64,000 bases of DNA, from positions 50,083,649 to 50,147,648 of the forward strand of contig NC_063166.1 in assembly GCF_023159225.1 (NCBI RefSeq), read 5' to 3'. The stretch comes from Perognathus longimembris pacificus. Lineage: Eukaryota; Chordata; Mammalia; Rodentia; Heteromyidae. Each line of letters starts with the position of its first letter. Within the stretch, counting starts at the first letter, position 1. The translations under genes and the position numbers were made by a program. Of the stretch, positions 1-10,800 are shown piece after piece. The notes beneath the pieces are model-generated. The model saw only the letters and a list, made by a program, of their open reading frames with translations. It ran no database searches and had not been told where the DNA came from.

Positions 1-349
1 CATTGTTCCAAAAACTGCCCTTGAGTGTCAGTGACCCTACCCTTTATCATGAAGTTTACAATACATGTCTTTCTGGCTTTACTTAATGGCCAGGTCCAAA
101 GTGCTGACCTCTGTGGTCTCCTTCCCTTCACTCTCAGTCACAACTCTTTCCTGTGTTCCTCCTAGTTCTTTGCTGTAGGCCAGAATGTGGAGAAACAGAA
201 ATCATTTGGTATTCTTAGTAGTCTTTAAAGTAATGTGTTTATACTTAAAAACAGTACAGCAGTTATTCAGAAAAATTTAAAGCTGATTCTTATAAGATCT
301 GTTATTTTTGTTTGCCAAACAAGTTGAAAATAAAGAGACTTAGGGGGAT
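1..349. other. Unique AT-rich DNA, no feature seen
   Basis: I see no coding frame, repeat or recognisable element here before the L1M homology begins. The stretch may include unrecognised old repeat. Confidence 0.4.
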
Positions 350-740
350 ATTTGTACATTCATGTGTTTATCCATGAAGTAACTCACAGATTCATGGACA
401 GATGCACATAACACAATGTGTACATTCATGGGATAGCATTCATCCTTCAAAAGGAAGAGCATTCTGACACATGCTACTCAATGAGTGAACTTTGAGAATG
501 TTGTGTTCTCACAAAAGACAGATACTAAATTATTCCAATTACATTAATTACTTGGAGGAGTCAAATTCATCCAAATAGAAAACTGAATGATGATTGCCAG
601 AGATTAGGGGAAATGGGGAGAGGAATTATTGTTTGACAGGTACAGTTTCCTTTTTGCAAGGGGAAGGGGGAAGGGAATAATGGTGATGGGTCGAATGTTC
701 CTCATGCCAATCAACAGTGCATTTAAGAAATGTTGAGATA

Positions 741-985
741 GCTGGGTGCCCGTGGCTCATACTTATAATCCTAGCTACTTGGGAGGCTGGGATCTGAGGA
801 TCTCAATTCGAAGCCAGCACAGGCAGGAAAGTCCGTGAGACTCTTATCTCCAATTAAACACCAGAAAAAAAAAAGGAAGTGACACAGTGGCTCAAAAACA
901 GTAGATTGCAAGCCTTGAGGCTCACGGACAGTTTCTAGGCTTTGAGTTCAAGCTCCATGACCAATGGGAAAATAAAAAAAGAAAA
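741..985 (+). mobile_element. B1-Geo dimeric SINE
   Basis: The left half is B1/7SL-like (GCTGGGTGCC, TAATCCTAGCTACTTGGGAG, GAGGATC). The linker holds CTCTTATCTCCAATTAA. The right half has GTGGCTCAAA (box A-like) and GAGTTCAAGCTCC (box B-like). It ends in an A-rich tail and lies inside the L1M at 350-1310. It is moderately diverged. Confidence 0.85.
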
Positions 986-1000
986 TAGAAGTTTAGCTAA

Positions 1001-1260
1001 AGCCAGGTACTTATGACTCATGCTTGTAATATTAGCTAATCAAGAGGCTGAGATCTAAGGAATGCACTTTGAATCCAGTCCAAGAAGGAAAGTCTATGAG
1101 ACTCTTATCTCCAATTAATCCCCCAAAAGAAAAAAAATTGAAGTATAGTTCAAGTGGTAGAATGCCAGTGTTTAGTGAAAAAGCTAAGGAAAAGCAATTA
1201 GGCCCTGAGTTCAAGCTCCAGTACCAGCACAATAAATAAATAAATGAACAAGTAAATAAA
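1001..1260 (+). mobile_element. B1-Geo dimeric SINE, diverged
   Basis: A second head-to-tail copy starts 15 bp after the previous one. It has the head motif CATGCTTGTAATATTAGCTA, the linker CTCTTATCTCCAATTAAT, the right monomer CAAGTGGTAGAATGCCAG and CCCTGAGTTCAAGCTCCAG, and an AAAT-repeat tail. Confidence 0.85.
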
Positions 1261-1310
1261 GTCATGATGATAAATTTGTGCATAATTTACCATAATTTTA
1301 ATAAAAGAAA

Positions 1311-1714
1311 GGAAAGGATATACTATATAAACTATAAATTAAGAAGAAAGCAAAAGCTAAGAAGTTAATATCAGATTAAACTCAAAGAAAATTTATTGTA
1401 TTAGACCCAGATCTTTACAATTATTGTGCTGATGATAGTCATCTACAGAAAAGAGAAAACTAAGAAATTTCTGCACACCAACTAACCTAAACTCAAAATA
1501 CAGAAGTAAATGCTTTAAGAAACCCAAGGAGAACTGGAGAAAGAAAACACGGAACTTGGAGTCAGTAGTGAGAAATATCAAACACTTTCTTGCTTCTTGA
1601 CAGATCAAGCAAATAAAATATAGCGAAGTATCTGTAAGACCTGCATTTTAATTAAATCTAGGCATAGTTTACATAAAGTAAGATACTTAATGAATTTTTA
1701 CATATACACAGTCT
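1311..1714. other. Unique AT-rich DNA
   Basis: Nothing beyond AT-rich sequence is seen. The short open frames have no recognisable product. Confidence 0.35.
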
Positions 1715-2009
1715 CATATAAACTCCAACCAGGCTAAGAAACATGGATATTTCTACTGGTCAGAAAGTTTCCCACCATCCCTGATTGGTTGCTTTCCAGA
1801 AAAATATATTCTGATCTCTGTCACTGGGGAATCATTTCAACTGCTTTTTATGTTAATACAAATAACTCACACAATTTATACTAGAAGACTCTCACTTCTT
1901 TTATTCATCAAAATATTTTGGGAATCTACTCATGTGGTATATATAAGTGGCATGTTTGTTTTTATTGTGAAAAGTATAATTGCTTGACTTGAACACATAT
2001 CTTTGTGCA

Positions 2010-2217
2010 TGATATTTTTTATTATTATCTTTAATAGTTGTACAAAGGGGTTACAATTCAACATATCAGTTTGTGAGTACAATGCATCTTGATCATTGTC
2101 ACCCTGTGCATCATTCTCCCCAGCCTCATCTCTTCCAATCTCATCATTCTACTTCAATCACCTAGATTCATTTTCATATACATGCATTACATAGTGTGAC
2201 TGTATTTACCTACCTTG

Positions 2218-2218
<1 letters not shown>
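2010..2218 (-). mobile_element. L1 3' end, second tail type, antisense
   Basis: This contains TTATTATCTTTAATAGTTGTACAAAGGGGTTACAATTCAACA, broken here as TTATTATCTTTAATAG and GTACAAAGGGG, then GAGTACAATGCATCTTGATC and a C-rich segment. The same order recurs at 60610-60770 and 60775-60900. On the minus strand it ends in AATAATAAAAA, consistent with an L1 3' terminus. Confidence 0.55.

Positions 2219-2220
<2 letters not shown>

Positions 2221-2265
<45 letters not shown>
2221..2265. repeat. (TG)n microsatellite
   Basis: An uninterrupted 45-bp TG tract lies at the junction between the younger L1 tail and the older antisense L1M. Confidence 0.97.
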
Positions 2266-2267
<2 letters not shown>

Positions 2268-2682
2268 CGCTTTTGTAATTTCCCTTGGGTATGTATGTAG
2301 GAATCAAATGGCTGGGTTTTCAGGTAAGTGTGTCTCATCTGTTAGAAACTGCCTATGAGTTTTCCAATGGTTCTTCCACTTTAATCTTCTAACCACTAAC
2401 CTATGAGAATTCCATTTGCTTCAGAAACCTCAAATGTATGGGACTATCTGCTTTTTCAACTGATAGGTATGCAAAGGAAATACACAAAGATGCATCCCTT
2501 TATTTCCATACTATAAATACAGACACAACAAAAAGATGTCTTAATGCCATAATAAATCCCACTATTTTCTCAGATTTTTTATCTTTGTAATGTGTCTTAG
2601 AGTAGTGTTCATTGGATTAAATATGCTTGTACATTTTTAGCATGTACCTAAATATTCATCTTTCCCTAACTTTTGAGAAGTT

Positions 2683-3140
2683 TTTGTTTTTAATTTAATT
2701 TTACTGTCAAGGTGATGTACAGAGGTATTACAGTTACATATGTAAGGTATGAATACATTTTCTGTTATACTTGTAACCCCTCCCTCATTTTTCTTCCACC
2801 TTCCCTCCAAGTTGTACAGTTTCCAATATGTTGTCTTGATAGCATCACTGTTGCTTTGGCACCCTTTATCCTTTGTCTCACCATTTTAATGGTCTCCTTC
2901 CCCTCCCTGATTTAGTATTTTTTTTTCTTTTTTGCCAGTCCTGGGGCTTGAACTGAGGGTCTAAGCACTATTCCTGGCTTCTTTTTACCCAAGGCTAGCA
3001 CTCAACCACTTGAGCCACAGTGCCCCTTCTGGTATTTATATATGTGGTGCTGAAGACTCAAACCCAGGGCTTCATGTATACAAGGCAAGCACTCTACTAC
3101 CACTAGGCCATATTCCCAGCCCCCTGATTCAGATAAACAA
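2683..3140 (-). mobile_element. L1 3' UTR tail, antisense, split by an IDL-Geo SINE
   Basis: The left part (2683-2915) matches the dispersed tail also seen at 5500, 12850, 25160, 26595, 33757 and 55781: GGTGATGTACAGAGG, then TTACAGTTACATATGTAAG, AACCCCTCCCTCATTTTTC, GTTGTACAGTTTCC and CTTTGTCTCACCA. It resumes after the SINE with ATTCAGATAAA, which continues the same order seen near 56020. On the minus strand it ends in a poly(A)-signal-like region. Confidence 0.7.
2916..3123 (-). mobile_element. IDL-Geo dimeric SINE with target-site duplication
   Basis: Read on the minus strand, an ID/tRNA-Ala-like head (ATTCCCAGCCCC end, box B region AACCCAGGG) is followed by the Geo right monomer (TGAGCCACAGTG and AGTCCTGGGGCTTGAAC) and an A-rich tail, seen as T/C on the plus strand. 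It is flanked by CTGATTTAG (2907-2915) and CTGATTCAG (3124-3132), a 9-bp TSD with one mismatch. It sits inside the L1 tail above. Confidence 0.85.
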
Positions 3141-3602
3141 GAAGTTTGCAAGCTTCCTGTCCCATTCTCCTTCTTTGCCCCTTTGGAATTTGTTTTGAGC
3201 AATGCTGGGTATAATGAATGGACTTTTCCATGGTTGGGATGTACTCTATCCTCAGTCCCTGCTTCTGAAAATCTTATGATGTGAGTGCTAGCATCATAAA
3301 CGCAACACAAAGATCCTGTGGTTCCTCATCAGTCTTTCTTAGTACTTGCTCTTTTTCTCCTCTGGATGATTTCAAATGTTCCACCTTGATATTCAAACTT
3401 CCTTTTTCTGTGTCACATACTCTGGCTAAGTGTGCTATTGTATTATTTATTTCTGTCATTATGAGCTTTTTTCCATTTAATTATTTTCTGTTTCTTTGTT
3501 AAGGATACTGTTTTATTCTTGTCTTCTTTTCCTGGTACTCTTAAGTTGTTTACCTTATTCTCTTTTAGTTCACTAAGCCTCTTTAGACCAAGTATCACTT
3601 TT
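3141..3602. other. Unassigned sequence, possibly old L1 5' part antisense
   Basis: The plus strand is T-rich. The minus strand is A-rich with short lysine/glutamate-rich frames (61 codons at 3274-3459), a composition like L1 ORF1, but I cannot show homology by eye. Confidence 0.25.
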
Positions 3603-3850
3603 ATTTTATTCATTTATTCATTTATTTTGAGTCCTGGGGCTTGAACTCAGGGCCTGGGCTCGGTCCCAGAGGTTTTTTTGCTCAAGGCTAACTCTACTTT
3701 GAGCCACAGCACTACTTCCACTTTTCTGGGCATTAATTGGAGATAAGAGTCTCACTGCCTTTCCTGCTCAGGCTGGCTTTAAATCATGATCCTCAGATCT
3801 CAGCCTCCTGAGTAGCTAGGATTATAGGGGTGAGACACTGGTGCCCAGCT
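3603..3850 (-). mobile_element. B1-Geo SINE, antisense
   Basis: A TTTA-rich tail at the left is followed by AGTCCTGGGGCTTGAACTCA, TGAGCCACAGCACTACTTCC, TTAATTGGAGATAAGAGTCT, then the B1 head in reverse (CAGCCTCCTGAGTAGCTAGG) ending in GTGCCCAGCT. It is complete. Confidence 0.9.
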
Positions 3851-4099
3851 CAGTTATTAATTTTCCATCGAGCAATTCATGTGTATTCAATTCTTCAGAG
3901 TCAGTTATTGGAAATTTACTATAATCCTATGTCATTAACATACATAGACAATTTTTGAGATCCTTGTGGCTGGTATCTATCTATACATTTGAAGAAACTG
4001 ACTTTATAGACTGGCTTAGTAAGAAGTTTGTTTGGAGGAGGCACATAAGAGTCTCCCCCACACCAAACCTCTGATCTAGTGACCCAGATACCAGTTTCA
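3851..4099. other. Unassigned AT-rich sequence
   Basis: No recognised feature. It joins the SINE above to the GC-rich block below. Confidence 0.35.
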
Positions 4100-4690
4100 G
4101 GAGTGTGAATTGGCTTCAGAAGATCATGGGAAGGAGTGTCTTGTAGATACCTGGGGTCTAGACATTGGCAACTGTGTGGTGGTACTTGCTTGCAAGAGCT
4201 GTGGGAGGTCTGTGGTGGCTGTAAGGGTTGTTAGATTCCTTCCCAGCACTTCAAAGTCTAAGAGCAAGAGACTGGAAGTGGCAGGCAGCAATGGGGGCCA
4301 GAACTGGCAGTGGGAACAGGCCTGTTGTTGAGGCCATCTGCAGGTGCATGCGTGGTAGTGAGGGCTGACGACAGGGATTGGGCAGCTAGCTCCATGTGGG
4401 CATACAGTTGTAGGAAGCAGAACTGACAATGTATGTGCACAGCTGCAGGAGCCAGCTGCAGATGGGAGCATGGTAGGGGCCAGCCTTGAAAGACAGTCCA
4501 TTGCAGCTTGTGCATTGCAGCTGTAGAGATATGCATGGGTGCTCCTGCCCTCTTTTTCCCTGACCATGGACACAATGGTCATCTTGTTGCCATGCTGAAT
4601 GGCATGAAGAACCTTAGAGAAGTCATCCCTAACAAAAATGAGTAAAAATCAACAACAACAAAAAGATCACCAGCCGCCATCTCTTGATTC
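4100..4690 (-). other. GC-rich block with overlapping open frames; possible L1 5' UTR relic
   Basis: This is more GC-rich than its surroundings. On the minus strand a 152-codon frame (4124-4582) and a 105-codon frame (4258-4575) overlap in different registers, which suggests composition rather than coding. The minus-strand start reads GAGATGGCGGCTGG, close to the YY1-type AAGATGGCGGC motif that begins many L1 5' UTRs. GCAGCTGCAG-like words recur. I do not recognise a protein. Confidence 0.35.
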
Positions 4691-5499
4691 CATATCTCAT
4701 AAGATAAATATTATTGTAGTTTTATGAGAATATTTTTAACTGACAGCAATGAGTAATGATAACCACCTAGCTGAACAGAGTTAACACATAGATGCAATGG
4801 GAACTTCCTGAAATGATAAAGTTGTTTCAGATAAGTGGTAGCAAATTAGAACACATTAATTGCCACTTAAAGAAAATAAAGTAGTAGTAATTGAGCTTTT
4901 ATTTAAAACAAAATATAACCTAAAATATCAGTCAGGAATTCTGCCAAGCAAATTTGCTATGTAAAATTGAGTAAATATTAGTTTCTCACGTGATGCTCTT
5001 CTAGAAAGAATTGGGGCCTTGATAGTTGTTTTTTACCAGTAGTTGTAATTGTAGGTCAAGTACTGGAGAAGTCAATAGGGATAATTATATTGGCTTATTG
5101 TGCATTTTAAATCAGAGTCCCTTGAAACATTTTTAACCACAGAGATGAATTTATATTAACCACAAAGATGAATTTGTATTTCCCCAAAGTGAAATCAGCA
5201 AAGAAATATTTTCATTTCTTACTAATGCACATTCATTATACAAAATAATGGGATTCATTAAAAAAACAATTTTGTTGTTTCTATATTTATGGCTTGAAAA
5301 TAGAGATATACACTTTTTTATTTTTCCTTTGTGATTTTCCTGAGTGTTCTTTAATATTTACAGAATGACTCAGAAGGAGTCAATATGGAATAAGAACGCA
5401 TAGTTCTTGATTTCTGCTAAAAGTTGTTGGAAAAAATCTGATGCCATTGGGGTAAGACACGATTGCCCATCATTTCAGCTTCTAATGCATTTTAAAGTA
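4691..5499. other. Unique AT-rich DNA
   Basis: No recognised repeat or coding frame. Two short near-copies of an ACCACAGAGATGAATTT-type word occur around 5138-5176. Confidence 0.35.
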
Positions 5500-5650
5500 T
5501 AATTTTATTGTTACTATTAAGGTGTTGTACAGAGGGATTACCATTTCATAAGCCAAATAACGAGTACATTCCTTTCCTTTTTTTGGACAATGTCACCCCT
5601 TTCTTCACTTTCCCCCTGTTTTATTATGTTTGTATGATTTTGTGCCATCT
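5500..5650 (-). mobile_element. L1 3' UTR tail, antisense
   Basis: The same ordered words as the other tails are seen: AAGGTGTTGTACAGAGGG, ATTACCATTTCATAAGCC, GAGTACATTCC and TTGGACAATGTCACCCC. The minus-strand 3' end is A-rich. Confidence 0.65.
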
Positions 5651-6011
5651 ACGAGAGTCTTGTTGAAAAACCAGTTTTATCATTTACACTTTTGTAGGAA
5701 ATGACACATCCCACGGTGTTTTTAATTTATTGTTTTGAAGTTCTTTTTGAATAATCAATGCTGATTTCTAATGTCTGCATATGCTTGTGCTGTATTATTT
5801 GTTTCCTGTATTATTTATGTCCATTCTCTCATTCTGATTGGCTTGCATTCTGATCCTTGCCCTCATCCCCCCCCCACCCGCCATCAAAAGGCTTGTGAGG
5901 TTTATTGTTTTTTTTTTAAGAGAGCTCTTCTTGACAGTCAATGCTAGTTTTCTTTTTTGTGACTTAATGAATTTGTTAATTTTTATTTCCCTGTCACTTA
6001 CTATTTGTATT
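5651..6011. other. Unique AT-rich DNA
   Basis: No recognised feature; it includes a short C-rich run near 5867-5880. Confidence 0.35.
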
Positions 6012-6207
6012 ATTATTTTGCCAGTCCTGGGCCTTGAACTCAGGGCCTGGACACTATCCTTGAGCTTCTTTGGCTCAAGATTAGCACTCTATCACTTGAG
6101 CCACAGTGACACTTCTGGCCTTTTCTGTTTATATGGTACTTAGGAATCGAACCTAGGGCTTCATGCATGCTAGACAAGCACTCTACTACTAAGCCACATT
6201 CCCGGTT
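6012..6207 (-). mobile_element. IDL-Geo SINE, antisense, diverged
   Basis: TTGCCAGTCCTGGGCCTTGA begins the Geo right monomer in reverse. CACTTGAGCCACAGTGACAC is its box A region. The ID-like head follows (AATCGAACCTAGGGCTTCAT, CTACTAAGCCACATTCCCGG). It is essentially full length but lacks a long poly(T). Confidence 0.85.
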
Positions 6208-6529
6208 CTCTTTGTCACTTCTCGACTTAGATATGTGCCGTTTATCTTTTCCTCTTTAAAATTTCAAATATTAGCTAATTTATTCATGAATTTGTCCTTT
6301 ATACAAGGGGGCTACACACAGTTTTTTATATAGGAAGCTATGGTGTTAAATACTTTGTAAACATTTCCTAGATTTTTCTCTTCAATCATTGTTTTTTGCT
6401 GAAATGTTCCTTTAAAGTTCTCAAGGCTGTTTTTGCTGTTATTTGTTGCACTTTAACTTCATGTATTTTGTGGCCAATGTTCTCTCCTTAATTCCAGGTT
6501 AACCATGAGAAATAAGCCCAGGATAATAA
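6208..6529. other. Unique AT-rich DNA
   Basis: No recognised feature between the IDL-Geo copy and the old L1 3' UTR. Confidence 0.35.
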
Positions 6530-7200
6530 TCATGAGAAAAAAATCAGACACACAAAACTGAAGGATATTATACAAAATTCTGGAGAGATGTCTCAGAACT
6601 GTGAGAGTCATGAAAAACAATGGAAGTCTGAGAAACTATTACAGTCTAGAGGAAACTAAGGACATATAATAACCAAATGTAATGAGATAACTTAAACTGA
6701 ATCATAGAGAAGAACAAAAAACATATTAGGGGAGTGTTGGTGCTGGTGGCTCACATCTGTAACCCTACTCAGGAGGCTGAGATCTGAGGATGGCAGTTTG
6801 AAGCCAGCCTGGGCAGGAAAGTCTGTGAGACTTTTATCTCTAACCACTAAAAAACTGGAAGTGGATCTGTGTCTCAAAGTGGTAGAGTGCTAGCCTTCAG
6901 CTGAAAAGCTCAGGGTCAGCACCAAAGCCCCATCTTCAAGCCTCATGATGGACAAAAGAAAAATTAGTGAAACTAGTAAAATGTATTATGTATAGAGTAA
7001 TAACCAATTTATAGTAGTAATAGCCAATACCGTCTCCTTAGCTGTGATGGATGCACCTCGATAATGAAGAATGTTAATAGGAAACACCAAATAAACATTA
7101 TACAGGGACCCTCTGTACTATCTTTGAAAGACTTCTGTAGACCTGTGATTATTCTTTAGAAAATATTTGAGTTTTTAAAAAGCTAAACAAAACAAAGTAA
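6530..7200 (+). mobile_element. Old L1M 3' UTR, split by a B1-Geo SINE
   Basis: The order AAGGATATTATACAAAATTC, GTCATGAAAAACAATGG, CAGTCTAGAGGAAACTAAGG, then after the SINE TAGTAATAGCCAATAC, GAATGTTAATAGGAAAC, CCTCTGTACTATCTTTG and an A/T-rich end follows a known mammalian L1M 3' UTR. No frame is open. The B1-Geo at 6729-6953 lies inside it. Confidence 0.7.
6729..6953 (+). mobile_element. B1-Geo SINE
   Basis: The head TGGTGGCTCACATCTGTAAC and GCTGAGATCTGAGGATGG lead to the linker GACTTTTATCTC, then CAAAGTGGTAGAGTGCTAGC, a worn box B and an A-rich tail. It is inserted in the L1M above. Confidence 0.85.
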
Positions 7201-7261
7201 AATCTTTCATGTAGTTTTCTCCACTTAGTCTATGTGATGCCTACCATACCACTCTGGGGCA

Positions 7262-7352
7262 GAAGAAAAAACAAAACCATATTAGGGGAGCTGGGTGTCC
7301 CTAGCCACCCAGGAGGCTGAGAGCTGAGGATATAGGTTCAAAGCCAGCCTGG
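7262..7352 (+). mobile_element. B1-Geo head fragment with copied upstream flank
   Basis: Only the B1-like head is present (GAGCTGGGTGTCCC, CACCCAGGAGGCTGAGAGCT, TCAAAGCCAGCCTGG). The bases just before it (ACCATATTAGGGGA) nearly repeat the flank before the SINE at 6729 (AACATATTAGGGGA). Confidence 0.7.
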
Positions 7353-7369
7353 ACACCCTCCCAGGGAAC

Positions 7370-7885
7370 ATATCTCTGTGGCCACCCTACCTCACATACT
7401 ACTTGCCCTTTGCTCATTCTACACACTCCATCCTTGTGGACATTTATCTGTTCCCCAGCAGGCAAGGGTGATCACTCTGGAGGGTGCTTGCACATACTCT
7501 CTCCAATATCTACACATGACACACCCTCATCCACTTTATATTTTTATACAAACATCTTCAAAGTACTGTCTTTCTGACCATTTATTTAAAGACACAAGTT
7601 TCCTAAAATTTTTCTTCATCTTCATCATCTTATTTCTTTTTGTTTTCTCCCTCTGGGGCACTGACCACCTCTAACATACACACAAACATGCACATGTATG
7701 GACATGTACATGCTTGTATATGCATGCACATACAGTGTTTATGATTTTTATTGTCTGTCTCACTCCATTGAAAGATAACTCATTTTATAGTGGAGATATT
7801 GTTATGTCCAATTCACCGATATATCCCTATTGCCTAAAATTATCTGATAGTGGCAAGAACTCAGTGACTATTAGTTGAGCATAGT
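7370..7885 (+). mobile_element. L2 LINE 3' region, ancient
   Basis: The order follows L2: TTGCCCTTTGCTC near 7402, CTGACCATTTATTTAAAG, then TTTATTGTCTGTCTCACTCC, and the tail CACCGATATATCCCTATTGCC and GGCAAGAACTCAGTGACTAT, matching the late L2 segment that ends in a GTAGG-CTCAATAAAT type sequence. A CA/TG-rich patch at 7675-7735 interrupts it. Identification is from memory of the consensus. Confidence 0.6.
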
Positions 7886-10800
7886 TAATCAATTAGGACC
7901 TGTTAGCCAACCCAACCCAACCTAAATGAGGATGGATTGGCTTTAGCCTATTGTAATGAAGCTAGAGCAATGTGGTCAGCTTTGAAATGTAGTTTTGAAT
8001 TGTGTGTTAGTCAGATATAGGCTTTTGGAAGAAGGGGAATATAAAGGATGACTTTTAGGTATGTGTTAAAGGTGGTATCTCTAACAAGAGGGGAAAGACT
8101 TCGTAAGGGTCTATGGGAGTAGAAGACCCAGAGTGACATTTGAAAATCTGTATTTGGAATGCTTCTTAGACATCAAAACTAAGATGTTCAGTATAAATTT
8201 GGGCTTTCAATAGACTTGGGAGTTTGAAATACTAATGAGATGCACTAACTTTGAAGATTTATCATTAGATAAGATCACTCAGGAACAGAACAGAAAATAG
8301 TAGAGTACCAAGTAAACATGGGAACAGAGGATGAATAGACTATAAGAAAGAAGAAAAATACACCAGGAGGTAAGACAGAATAAGAGTTAAAAAAAAAATC
8401 TGATAGGATAGCACAACGGAGCTGTAAGAAGAGGGTGTTTTAAGAAGAAAGCAGTCAATAGTCTCAAATACAGCTAAGTACTCACAGGCAAGAACAGAAA
8501 CTTGGCCTTTGGTTGAGGGAATATGGAGATCTTTGATGTTCATCCTTGATATGGGTTTGGAAGAACAGAAGAGGTATGGAATTGGAGGAAGTGATCAAAG
8601 CCAGGGAGGGAAGGCAGGCAAAATGGAGCACACATGGAGGGATCGGTATCTTTATATTACCAAGACCGGTGGATGGTAGGGTCCTCAAAATGCAATGATA
8701 GAGGAAAGGAGAGTCTGTGCGTACAGGTATCAAAAAATGTTGAAGATTTGGTGGTAGAATGATAAGACTGTATTTTATACAATAAGAAAAAAACTAGAAA
8801 GATAAAAGGCAAGCGATTCATCGGAGAAATACTATGCCAATTACAGATTAAAGTGCCAGAAACCAATTTTTAAAAATTTCTACAAGTGGAAAAAATGAGT
8901 TAAATATGTCCAATCAATATGAAAGTTTCCATTTAAATTCAAACACTATTTTCAAATTTACTGGCCTTCTTTTTGCACACAACTCAAACGTAAAAACAAA
9001 ATAATAAAGATTAAGTACATAAATACAAACTAACAGAATGGTGAAATGCCACCAAGGTTTTCCTAATAATTTTACTTGCAGGTCAAGGTTGGAGACAACA
9101 GATAACAAAAGTAAATGTACTAACCTCCAGCACTTCCCATCCTCATCAATAACATTGTGAGCATTTTCCAAAGCTCATTTTCTCAATCCATCCAAAGCAT
9201 TTCTCAAAGTCTAACCATCAGTCCCACTGTTTGTAATCCTTCCTGTCCTAAAATATAGACCCATGTTCATTCCTAATGTAATGGTCTGTATCTCAATGAC
9301 ATCAAAGTTTATCAGTTGAAGATAATCCATACCTCATAACCCAGCAAAATGTGTGGTTTTTCTCCTACATCTATAACACATTGGGTTAAGCCTAACAAAA
9401 TTTCCTTTATATAGGCCAAAAATATAGTGTATTTTTGTACAATATCATTTCAGGGACCTGGGTAAAAGATACATAGGACCTTTTTTTGTATTATTTCTCA
9501 CAACTGCCAGTGAATCGACAAATTTCTAAGAGTTGTCAAATGAGTTTCACATAGTTAAACCTAATGGCACCAAATAATCAGAAACAAATACATTATATCT
9601 TTCTCCTTAAAGGATTCTTTTTCACTTGCTATTAATTCAGAGATCCCAACTCTAAATGACTTATGAAGGCAGAGGCTTTTTGTAGGAATGATTAAGTTCA
9701 ATCATGCAGAGACTGTGCTTAAATGTAGCAGACAACCTAGCATTTTCTTAGTTCTAAGTTCATTTTACACAGGGCTGCCCTTTCAAGGATTTTCATTTTG
9801 TTTGCCAACATGTTTTTCCCCACGTTACAGATTTTTTAGGAATAATGAATCTCAAGTCAACAATATGATTTTAGGCTTGGATCTAGGTAAAAGAACCTAA
9901 TTAAAACATTGTTTTAAAATTGACTTATATTTTAATTTTAAAGATTAAAAAATGTAATTATTAGTACTAAGTCTTTCCTTAGCCCAAGAGAGAGGTAAGT
10001 ATGGAATTTTTTCCATGTCAAACTTTTGAATTCTTGGTTACATCTATCCTTATCCCTCAGTATCTCCAATATTTTCCAAGTCCAATAATTCCCAAGTTCC
10101 TAATCCTTTTGTATCTTTCTTGAGTATCTGTGCCTATTCACAGTTAATTGCAGTATCTGGAATTGCAGCTGTGGTCTGAGTGGTTGGTGGCTCCCTTCAA
10201 TCACTCAGGTACTGAATACAAACAGCCAACACAAGAGGGCCATAATATGTATTTCTATAAGCTTCAGATGACACCAGTGACTTTTGTCTACAAAACCTAA
10301 ATAAATTTTCCTTTCCTACTTCTCCATTTTCAGAATGACAACGAGTTGACCAAGCACATTCTTGAGTGTCAATGATGACCAATAACAAGAAAAATAACTT
10401 GGCCCAAATTCAGTCATCACTGATGGATCTCACACTTGCAGTGATACTGTCTTTGCAAAAACAGGTGGTTAAACAAAATTCATTAGGCTTGGGCTGGCTC
10501 ATTTATCTTCCGTGAATTTCTCGTTCAAATGTCTGATTAGTAGAAAGAAGATCAAAAACTTCTTTGAAGAGAACAGTTGAGTCAGCGATCAGCATGATGG
10601 GAAGATGGTAGAGATCTTCTCCAGTGTTTTCCGTGGTGGGAGGGGAAAGCCAGCTTCCCCCGTCCCCCTCAAATTATAGAGCGAGACGAACTGCTTTTAT
10701 TATTTCCAGACAAACAATGAAGCAAATGCTGGAACAAGTTAAAGTTTAGAAGGAGCCACATTACAAAGATGAAAGCAGTAGAAATGGTGAGGTCTCCATT

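Larger units (their letters stand above)
350..1310 (+). mobile_element. Old L1M 3' end, split by two SINEs
   Basis: Positions 350-740 read like the end of an old mammalian L1 (L1M type): test-plot text such as GACACATGCTACTCAATG, then TAGTCAAATTCAT-like sequence, GATTGCCAGAGATTAGGGG and a G-rich segment. After two SINE copies (741-985 and 1001-1260) the element resumes near 1261 with the terminal motif CATAATTTACCATAATTTTAA and an A-rich end. It is a fossil with no open frame. The family name is from memory of consensus sequence, not a search. Confidence 0.7.
1715..2660 (-). mobile_element. Old L1M 3' UTR, antisense, interrupted
   Basis: Positions 1715-2000 and 2266-2460 follow the order of an L1M 3' UTR read on the opposite strand. 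Landmarks are TCCAGAAAAATATATTCTGA, TATAAGTGGCATGTTTG, then TTCCCTTGGGTATGTATGTA, AAATGGCTGGGTTTTC, GAAACTGCC and TTTTCCAATGG. The middle (2010-2265) is occupied by a younger L1 tail and a TG microsatellite. The homology fades toward 2660. Confidence 0.6.
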
